From Planctomycetota bacterium (GTDB lineage Bacteria; Planctomycetota; PUPC01; JACPCR01), in assembly GCA_030740295.1 (NCBI GenBank), contig JASLXP010000716.1, forward strand, positions 1 to 8,133: DNA of 8,133 nt, read 5' to 3'. Each line of letters begins with the position of its first letter. The first letter of the stretch is position 1. The notes below the pieces were generated by a model that saw only the letters and a program-made list of their open reading frames with translations, had not been told where the DNA came from and did not search any database. This document shows, piece after piece, positions 1 to 4,817 of this stretch. Made by a program: the position numbers and the translations under genes.

Positions 1-7
1 CTCGTAT

Positions 8-58
8 ACCCAGCCCGATGGACTGGGCTAGGCAAACTCCCGGGCCTTCGGCCCTGAA
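8..58 (+). repeat. Double-hairpin intergenic repeat, copy A (diverged)
   Basis: This is a diverged copy of the repeat found twice more at 4570-4618 (- strand) and 4727-4778 (+ strand). All three share the layout ACCCAGCCC, three bases, a GGGCTGGG-like arm, then CTAGGCAA, a GC-rich second hairpin and a short A-rich tail. Here the first hairpin (9-27) has one internal C/A mismatch. The second is a perfect 5-bp stem, GGGCC-TTC-GGCCC (42-54). The second hairpin differs in sequence in each copy yet pairs in all three, which argues that the folded structure is what is kept. The left edge is only 7 nt from the window start, so a partner copy further left cannot be excluded. Confidence 0.75.
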
Positions 59-260
59 AACACAAGCTGAATTCTTGAACAGGCCACTGCGAAGAATTTC
101 AGGAACCTGACGACAGGAAAATCGATAAGAGACAAGCCGCGGGCAAAACGCTTGAGGAGAAGGGATGGGCTCGATAGCGTTCTCAGTGAGGCCGCCTGTG
201 CTCGGTAGTCAAGAAGAATAGAGTTTTAAGGACCAGGCTGAAAGGAAACGGATACGTCAT
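59..260. other. Gene-free leader upstream of the DUF58 gene
   Basis: These 202 nt contain no open reading frame that I can support on either strand. It presumably carries the promoter of the five-gene + strand block, but no convincing -35/-10 pair is visible. The only ribosome-binding candidate for the gene at 261 is AAAGGA at 241-246, which ends 14 nt before the start codon and is therefore poorly spaced. Confidence 0.5.
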
Positions 261-1181
261 ATGACAGACTCAACACCCAACACTGACGAAGCCCAGGAAA
301 CAGAAGACCTTCTTTCCAAGGGGTTTCTGCATCGATTGGATCGAACTCAGATCATTGCTACCCGTCTTTACCCGGGCAGCCGGATGGGACAGCGGGTGAG
401 CAAATCCAAAGGCTCGGGTATGGAGTTTTCGGAACATAAACAGTACTCGCCCGGCGATGACTTCCGAGCCGTCGACTGGAACGTCTATGCGCGCACGGAC
501 AACATCTACCTCAAGACATACGAGACCGAGATGAATCTCTACGTCTACCTGCTCGTGGACGTGAGTAACTCCATGAGCTTCGGCACGACGATTCGCAAGC
601 TTCAGTACGCAAAGCAACTGGCCGCGGCTCTCGGCTATGTGACTTTGGTGCAGGGCGACAACCTCGCTATCCATGCCATGAACGACGGTCTGCGGGAATC
701 CATCTCAACCGCGTCGAGGCGTCTGCGCCCGAGCGAGGTCCTGCAATTCTGCGGTGAACTGCGACCTGGCGGTGAGACGGATTTCGTTCGGGCCCTTCAG
801 GCATTCAGCATCCACACGGGGCATCCGGGCATGGTCTTTCTGATTTCTGATTTCATGTCCGAAGGCAGCCTGCCTGAAGCTCTCCGTTACCTGGTTTACA
901 ACGGCTTCGGTGTGCTCGCGTTTCACATCATCGATCCGTGGGAAGAAGATCCGGATCTTTCCGGTGAGATCGATCTCGAAGACAGCGAGAACAGTGACCT
1001 CCTTGCGCTCACCATTCGGCGCGGCACGCTCGATCAGCTCAGGGACAGTTTCCGCCAGCATTGCCACGAGGTGAATCGCGCATTTGCCACTTACGAAGCC
1101 AGCTACTTTCCCGTCCGAACCACTCGGCCCGTGGAAACTTTCGTCCTCGAAGACCTGCGCCACGCGGGCGTCGTGCAGTGA
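261..1181 (+). CDS. DUF58 domain protein with vWA-like fold
   Basis: The protein has 306 residues. The DUF58 signature lies at residues 51-92: GSGMEFSEHKQYSPGDD, then RAVDWNVYARTDN and a KTYE segment, matching the family pattern GxGxEFxxxRxYxPGDDxRxIDWxxxAR. A von Willebrand A-like domain follows, with an intact metal-ion-dependent adhesion site: D100-x-S102-x-S104 in DVSNSM, T173 in GGETDF and D197 in LISDF. There is no signal peptide or membrane segment, so it is probably cytoplasmic. DUF58 proteins are usually encoded beside a MoxR AAA+ ATPase and Bat-type vWA membrane proteins, and the system is thought to act in metal insertion or assembly of periplasmic complexes. Neither partner is in the window; the next gene is a lipoprotein 76 nt downstream. 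Family assignment is firm; the cellular role is not known. Confidence 0.93.
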   Translation: MTDSTPNTDEAQETEDLLSKGFLHRLDRTQIIATRLYPGSRMGQRVSKSKGSGMEFSEHKQYSPGDDFRAVDWNVYARTDNIYLKTYETEMNLYVYLLVDVSNSMSFGTTIRKLQYAKQLAAALGYVTLVQGDNLAIHAMNDGLRESISTASRRLRPSEVLQFCGELRPGGETDFVRALQAFSIHTGHPGMVFLISDFMSEGSLPEALRYLVYNGFGVLAFHIIDPWEEDPDLSGEIDLEDSENSDLLALTIRRGTLDQLRDSFRQHCHEVNRAFATYEASYFPVRTTRPVETFVLEDLRHAGVVQ

Positions 1182-1257
1182 AGTTTGGCGCATTCTTTTT
1201 GTCTCCGAATCGGCCGATTGAAAATCTGCCACACCAGACCTACCTGAGCCTCAAAAC

Positions 1258-1965
1258 ATGAAACAGCTCCTCGCGATCCTGCCCTGCCTTCTCGCCGGCT
1301 GTTCCACTTCGCAGACAGTCCAGAGGCCGGTCTCCACGGAGAAGCTCTTATCAGTCTCGGTAATCCCGGCCCAGGTCGGTGCCAATGTGGTGGTATCTGA
1401 TTCAAGCGTCGCGTATCGGCCGATGGTCGTGGTTGAAAACAGCCAGATGGCTGACCGGCTTGCCTGGGCATTATCCACCCAGTTGGAATCGAGCCTGCGG
1501 CAGAATGGTTTCGCCGCACGCATCCTCGAAGACAAAGAATTGGCAAAGCAGATCGAGTCAATCCAGAGAGCCTTCTCAAAAATTGTCGACCGAGTTCAGG
1601 AAGGGAAAGTGCGAGACGAATTCGTTCGGGACTCCGCCCTGAGCGATGCCGCGGCAAAGCTTGCTGACAGGCTGCAGGTGGACGCCATCGCCGTCGGCAT
1701 GATGACCGCTCAGGTCAAATCATCAGAAACCTGGAAACAAAATTTCGTCGACGCCACCATCCAGGCTGCGGTCACTGGCACAGCGACCGTATTCACCAGG
1801 AGCAACACCCGGATGCACCTGGCGGTCGTCCACTCTGACGGCCGAATCCTCTGGTATCGGAGCCGCAATACGACCACGCTTTTCAAAGACGGCACAACCG
1901 CCGGGGCAGTCAGGAAGGGCGTGGAGCAGACGTTCTCTTCGTTCCTCGATGCGTATGCTGATTAA
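1258..1965 (+). CDS. Putative lipoprotein of unknown function
   Basis: The protein has 235 residues and starts with a short lipoprotein signal peptide. A lysine at residue 2 is followed by a hydrophobic stretch and the lipobox L12-A13-G14-C15, so C15 should be lipidated after signal peptidase II cleavage; the following S-T-S gives no inner-membrane retention signal. The mature part looks like a mixed alpha/beta domain. Residues 62-100 are helical (ADRLAWALSTQLESSLRQNG), and 130-150 read AAAKLADRLQVDAIAVGMMT, a pattern seen in CsgG/LpoB/GNA1162-like lipoproteins with a TolB-N-like fold. The C-terminus has a strand-rich part (LAVVHSDGRILWYRSRN) and a final helix. That fold is a pattern-based guess only. 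No Shine-Dalgarno sequence precedes the start. It lies 76 nt after the DUF58 gene and 27 nt before the PfpI gene, so it may belong to the same transcript. Confidence 0.82.
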   Translation: MKQLLAILPCLLAGCSTSQTVQRPVSTEKLLSVSVIPAQVGANVVVSDSSVAYRPMVVVENSQMADRLAWALSTQLESSLRQNGFAARILEDKELAKQIESIQRAFSKIVDRVQEGKVRDEFVRDSALSDAAAKLADRLQVDAIAVGMMTAQVKSSETWKQNFVDATIQAAVTGTATVFTRSNTRMHLAVVHSDGRILWYRSRNTTTLFKDGTTAGAVRKGVEQTFSSFLDAYAD

Positions 1966-1977
1966 CCCCTGAACCCC

Positions 1978-1991
1978 CATCACTCATCACC
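1978..1991 (+). repeat. Two 7-nt tandem units abutting a start codon
   Basis: The units CATCACT and CATCACC are followed directly by CATGAAG, whose ATG (1993) starts the PfpI gene. The start codon thus sits in a would-be third unit. The stretch is pyrimidine- and A-rich and holds no Shine-Dalgarno motif. Similar micro-repeats occur at 5677-5708, 5749-5772 and 7751-7764. Confidence 0.55.
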
Positions 1992-1992
1992 C

Positions 1993-2544
1993 ATGAAGAT
2001 CCTCATCATTACCGGCGACGCCGGCGAGTCCTACGAAACTCTCTACGCGATGCACCGATTTCAGGAGGCCGAATACGAGGTCGATATTGCCGCTCCCTCG
2101 AAACGCAGACTGAATCTGGTTATGCATGATTTTGAGCCGGGCTGGGATACCTATGTCGAACGGCAGGGCTACGGTGTGGAGGCCAATATCACCTTTGATG
2201 AAATCGTGGTCGAAGATTACATCGCTATCGTACTGATGGGCGGACGGGCCCCGGAGTACCTGCGCAACGATTCTCACCTGCTCGATATCGTGCGCGAGTT
2301 TCATGAGAAGGGGAAGCTCCTTTGCTCGGTCTGCCACGGAATCCAACTCCTGATCAGCGCAGGTCTCGTCGAGGGCAGATGTGTCACCTGCTACGACCAG
2401 ATCAAGTACGAGGTGAATACCGCAGGCGGGGAGTACCGGACCGAGCAGGCATACCGGGACGGCGACATCATCACCGCGCAGACATGGGAATCGCACCCCG
2501 AGTTCTATCGGGAGATTTTCAAGGCCTTGGCTGAACGCAAATGA
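1993..2544 (+). CDS. DJ-1/PfpI family protein (class I glutamine amidotransferase-like)
   Basis: The 183-residue protein spans one DJ-1/PfpI domain. It opens with the beta strand MKILIITGDAGESYE, which carries the conserved acidic residue E12 typical of the family, and then HRFQEAEYEVDIAAPSK. The central D-Y-x-A-I-V-L-M-G-G-R-A-P-E segment (75-88) is present. The nucleophile elbow C111-S-V-C114-H115-G puts C114 at the expected catalytic/reactive position with H115 next to it. The C-terminal part GRCVTCYD, then DGDIITAQTWESHPEFYREI, matches the usual end of the domain. Family members include proteases, deglycase-like and chaperone-like proteins and hydrolases, so the substrate cannot be told. 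It is probably cytoplasmic. Its stop overlaps the next start by 4 nt (ATGA), indicating translational coupling to the secreted protein. No Shine-Dalgarno motif precedes it. Confidence 0.93.
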   Translation: MKILIITGDAGESYETLYAMHRFQEAEYEVDIAAPSKRRLNLVMHDFEPGWDTYVERQGYGVEANITFDEIVVEDYIAIVLMGGRAPEYLRNDSHLLDIVREFHEKGKLLCSVCHGIQLLISAGLVEGRCVTCYDQIKYEVNTAGGEYRTEQAYRDGDIITAQTWESHPEFYREIFKALAERK

Positions 2545-3989
2545 TTTCCCGGGCGTTCCTATTATTCGCAGTTCTGTCTGGCCATTTTCGGCAGGACCTT
2601 CACGCGCACGCGGTGGCTTACTACGATCTGGCCTCCCTGTACCACAGATCCGATGTGGTGGTTAAGGCGGAGGCAATGGTGTTTACGGAGGCAGGCAAAT
2701 TCAAGAAAGGCAGAATCCGCGTCCTGGAGAGCTTCAAAGGAATTTTCAAAACGGGCGCGGAAATTCAGGTTTCAATCAAGCGCGAGGCGAAGCCAGGACC
2801 TGACCTGCCTATGGTGGTGTTCCTGATCCACCAGGGCCAGAACACGTATATGCCGCTGTCGACCGGCGTAAAGTTTCTGAAGGGAAACGAAGTAATGAGC
2901 TACAAGCTCAATCACGTTCCACTCCTGCCGGAGCGGGTGCCCCATTGGCCTGAATCTTCGCACGGGCAAACAGAGAGAGCCGCCACTAAGAAAGAATTCT
3001 GGGAAGATTTTAGATCGGCCAAAAAGAAAGTTCGGAAGTTCGAGGCCGCCAGAGAGTCGGATGACGTTGAAGCTCTGGTCCAACTGGCCACAGAAGAAGG
3101 GCGTTCTTCGCAGTGGAATACGAACGAGCTCTCGTTCGAGGCCGCAGAATTCCTTATCCGGAAGCATGAGCCAAGAGTCGCTTTTGAAGCCCTCAAGAAC
3201 GCGCATCTGTTCCTGAAGACTGAAAGGATGCTACGGAACGGTTTCGGCACCCCTGAGCGTTTTGACTTCCTGTGGCAGTTTCTTCGGGCTGGCTCGCAAG
3301 AGGACGAAGCCGTGCTGGCGCTCGAGCTCATGAGCCAGAACAGATCAGCCGGCTACTTCAGCAAGTCGCCAATCCGAGAGCGGGAGAAACTCCGGAAGGA
3401 GTTTGCTGACGGCATTGTCCGCCGGGCAACGGCCGTCCTGAAATCTTCATCTCCGCGGCGGATTGCCGGGGCCGTTGGTGTCATCCACGCCTGGCATGAG
3501 ATCCCGGCCGGCCTGGATTCAGCTCCGATGAAAGCGATCAGAAAGGCGATTGAGCCGGCTGAGAATGCGTCCGTTCGTCACATTCTGATCCGACATTATT
3601 GCGGGCTGGGACGGCTGGCAGCTTACCGCGATCTTTTCAGTGACGAGCTGTATCTGATCGGCGATCCGCCTTCGGGTTTCCAGGACGACAGCATTCCTGT
3701 TCTCGCCCTTCATGAAACACGCTGGAAGATTATTGCGAAGCCCCCCGTACTCACCGCGATGTCTGCAGATGGGGTCATGTATTACGCGGCCAGTGACGAA
3801 GCTGCCGATGCAAGATGGAACAAGACGCGGGGAACGGCTGGCGAGTTCCTCGAAGAGGTCGCCGTAGGTAACAAGTGGAATGAAAAACTCGCACGTGGAA
3901 AATACCTCTTGCGTGCGCGGGCCGAATACATGCTCGGCAACGAAAAGAAGGTCTGGTGGAGCCTGCCAAAGTCAGTCGTCCTGGAGTGA
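2541..3989 (+). CDS. Secreted protein of unknown function
   Basis: The protein has 482 residues; I do not recognise its family. The N-terminus resembles a Sec signal peptide: R4, a hydrophobic stretch AFLLFAVLSG, and a possible AHA cleavage site near residue 24. Residues 28-125 look like a beta-rich domain (SDVVVKAEAMVF, then a strand ending in VLESFKGIFKTGAEIQVSI, then PMVVFLIHQG), a layout common in exported proteins of unknown role. Residues 150-350 are almost entirely charged helices (KKEFWEDFRSAKKKVRKFE, DDVEALVQLATEEG, AAEFLIRKHEPRVAFEAL), resembling HEAT/TPR-like solenoids without a clean repeat. The C-terminal part (385-482) is mixed and ends in LPKSVVLE. Translation is coupled to the PfpI gene upstream (4-nt overlap), and the CYTH gene follows after 7 nt. 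Coding status is well supported by length, frame continuity and packing; the function is unknown. Confidence 0.85.
   Translation: MISRAFLLFAVLSGHFRQDLHAHAVAYYDLASLYHRSDVVVKAEAMVFTEAGKFKKGRIRVLESFKGIFKTGAEIQVSIKREAKPGPDLPMVVFLIHQGQNTYMPLSTGVKFLKGNEVMSYKLNHVPLLPERVPHWPESSHGQTERAATKKEFWEDFRSAKKKVRKFEAARESDDVEALVQLATEEGRSSQWNTNELSFEAAEFLIRKHEPRVAFEALKNAHLFLKTERMLRNGFGTPERFDFLWQFLRAGSQEDEAVLALELMSQNRSAGYFSKSPIREREKLRKEFADGIVRRATAVLKSSSPRRIAGAVGVIHAWHEIPAGLDSAPMKAIRKAIEPAENASVRHILIRHYCGLGRLAAYRDLFSDELYLIGDPPSGFQDDSIPVLALHETRWKIIAKPPVLTAMSADGVMYYAASDEAADARWNKTRGTAGEFLEEVAVGNKWNEKLARGKYLLRARAEYMLGNEKKVWWSLPKSVVLE
3983..3986 (+). promoter_or_regulatory. Ribosome-binding site deciding the CYTH gene start
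   Basis: GGAG lies inside the last codons of the upstream gene, 10 nt before ATG at 3997. The reading frame is open further upstream to 3880, but the extra 39 residues would overlap the preceding gene by 110 nt and look like noise, whereas the sequence from 3997 begins MPRNIEIKAR, the usual N-terminus of this family. Confidence 0.6.
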
Positions 3990-3996
3990 TCAAGTA

Positions 3997-4524
3997 ATGC
4001 CCAGAAACATCGAAATCAAAGCCCGTTTGCCCGAAGGCATGGATGACATTCGGGTGAGGTCCGCCGCACTGGCCACCGAGCCGCCGGCTGTGCTCCTTCA
4101 GACCGATACTTTTTTCAATATCCCTGAAGGCCGATTGAAGCTGCGGGAGTTCGCCGATGGATCCGCGGAACTCATCTTCTATGAGCGGCCGGACACGGAA
4201 GGTCCGAAGGCATCATCGTACGTGCGTTCGCCCTGCCCTTCGTCTTCTTCCATGCTCGAGGCGCTTACCCGCGCCCTTGGTGTGAGAGGTGTCGTTAAGA
4301 AACGCCGCGACCTCTATATCGTCGATCAAACTCGAGTGCATCTGGATGAAGTTGAGGGCCTGGGTTCCTATCTCGAACTCGAGGTGGTCATGCGTGACGA
4401 GCAGTCGAATCAGGAAGGAGAGTCCATCGCCCATGAGTTGCTCGATAGTCTCGGTGTGCGAGATGATTGGCTCATCTCTGGTGCCTATATTGACCTGCTC
4501 GGGGCGGATACGGCAAGGGGCTAG
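3997..4524 (+). CDS. CYTH-domain protein (class IV adenylate cyclase-like / triphosphate tunnel family)
   Basis: From ATG 3997 the protein has 175 residues and forms a single CYTH domain. The N-terminal strand MPRNIEIKAR carries the ExExK-type motif as N4-I-E6-I-K8, with the first acid replaced by asparagine. Further tunnel strands are visible: DTFFNIPEGRLKLRE (37-51), ELIFYERPD (58-66) followed by KASSY (71-75), the basic KKRRDLYIV (101-109), and VHLDEVEGLGSYLELEV (114-130), ending with AYIDLL. Members of this superfamily bind triphosphates in a beta tunnel with divalent metal and include CyaB-like cyclases, thiamine triphosphatases and inorganic triphosphatases. Sequence alone does not separate these. 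It is cytoplasmic and the last gene of the + strand block. The longer open frame starting at 3880 was rejected. Confidence 0.92.
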   Translation: MPRNIEIKARLPEGMDDIRVRSAALATEPPAVLLQTDTFFNIPEGRLKLREFADGSAELIFYERPDTEGPKASSYVRSPCPSSSSMLEALTRALGVRGVVKKRRDLYIVDQTRVHLDEVEGLGSYLELEVVMRDEQSNQEGESIAHELLDSLGVRDDWLISGAYIDLLGADTARG

Positions 4525-4569
4525 TAGGCCGAGACGAGGGCTATTTTACGGATCTTAATGACAGTTTTT

Positions 4570-4618
4570 AGGGGCAAAGCCCCGGGCTGCTTGCCTAGCC
4601 CAGCCCAACGGGCTGGGT
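4570..4618 (-). repeat. Double-hairpin intergenic repeat, copy C
   Basis: Read on the - strand this begins ACCCAGCCCGTTGGGCTGGG, continues CTAGGCAAGCAGCCC and ends in the hairpin GGGGC-TTT-GCCCC (4571-4583 on the + strand). Positions 4577-4618 are the exact reverse complement of 4727-4768 (42 of 42 nt), so it forms the left arm of the large inverted repeat. It ends 46 nt after the CYTH stop codon. Confidence 0.9.
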
Positions 4619-4636
4619 TTTCGGGCAGATCATCCT

Positions 4637-4706
4637 AAGGGGCAACGCCCCGGTCCTTTGCCCCAATGAATGGCCTCCTTATAAAATGGCCGGGGCGTTG
4701 CCCCTT
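4637..4706. repeat. Inner inverted repeat pair
   Basis: The left arm AAGGGGCAACGCCCCGG (4637-4653) is the exact reverse complement of 4690-4706. Each arm itself contains the hairpin GGGGC-AAC-GCCCC or its complement. The core GGGGC-N3-GCCCC is also the second hairpin of copy C, so it seems to be a shared building block of the repeat family. Confidence 0.8.
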
Positions 4707-4709
4707 TTT
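4692..4709 (+). terminator. Possible rho-independent terminator within the repeat
   Basis: The stem GGGGC-GTT-GCCCC (4692-4704) is followed at once by TTTTT (4705-4709) on the + strand. It lies 168 nt after the CYTH stop, so it could end the five-gene transcript. The stem is only 5 bp, but 17 bp can form if 4690-4706 pairs with 4637-4653. No T-tract follows the hairpins on the - strand. Confidence 0.45.
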
Positions 4710-4726
4710 AAATCTCTGTACCATTC

Positions 4727-4778
4727 ACCCAGCCCGTTGGGCTGGGCTAGGCAAGCAGCCCGGGGCTTCACCCCTGAA
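4727..4778 (+). repeat. Double-hairpin intergenic repeat, copy B
   Basis: This is the right arm of the large inverted repeat. The first hairpin is CCCAGCCC-GTT-GGGCTGGG (4728-4746), followed by CTAGGCAAGCAG, then the second hairpin GGGG-CTTCA-CCCC (4762-4774) and TGAA. It matches copy A at 8-58 in the same orientation except for two changes in the first hairpin and a rewritten second hairpin with a 1-nt length difference. Confidence 0.9.
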
Positions 4779-4817
4779 ATCCGTCAGAACGACTCCGTCT
4801 TGCAGGGCTAGGATGGA

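Larger units (their letters stand above)
4571..4774. repeat. Nested inverted-repeat element (REPIN- or MITE-like)
   Basis: The outer arms 4577-4618 and 4727-4768 are perfect 42-nt inverted repeats, and with two mismatches they extend to 4571 and 4774. Inside, 4637-4653 and 4690-4706 are perfect 17-nt inverted repeats. The two pairs are concentric to within 1 nt (centres 4672.5 and 4671.5), with spacers of 18 and 20 nt between outer and inner arms and a 36-nt centre. Each arm can also fold by itself into small hairpins. The design of two inverted copies of a palindromic unit recalls REPINs, which in other bacteria are spread by REP-associated tyrosine transposases. There is no open reading frame in it and no transposase in the window. 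Confidence 0.85.
4525..4817. other. Convergent intergenic region filled by repeats
   Basis: The 293-nt spacer separates the ends of the CYTH gene (+) and the methylene-H4MPT dehydrogenase gene (-). Nearly all of 4570-4778 is inverted-repeat sequence, described separately. The flanks 4525-4569 and 4779-4817 show no gene and no obvious target-site duplication around the repeat block. Confidence 0.8.

Noticed and set aside
705..1232. 175-codon - strand open frame across the DUF58 gene
   Set aside because: It overlaps the DUF58 coding sequence with all its motifs, has no recognisable domain and no ribosome-binding site.
1103..1657. 184-codon - strand open frame over the DUF58/lipoprotein junction
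   Set aside because: The product is Arg/Pro/Ser-rich and random-looking, and it overlaps two better-supported genes.
3880..3996. 39-residue N-terminal extension of the CYTH gene
   Set aside because: It would overlap the previous gene by 110 nt in another frame, is of noise-like composition, and the family normally starts at MPRNIEIKAR with a GGAG site placed for 3997.
4571..4774. Insertion sequence or CRISPR array
   Set aside because: There is no transposase frame, no obvious target-site duplication and no regular direct repeats with unique spacers; the symmetry is inverted, not direct.
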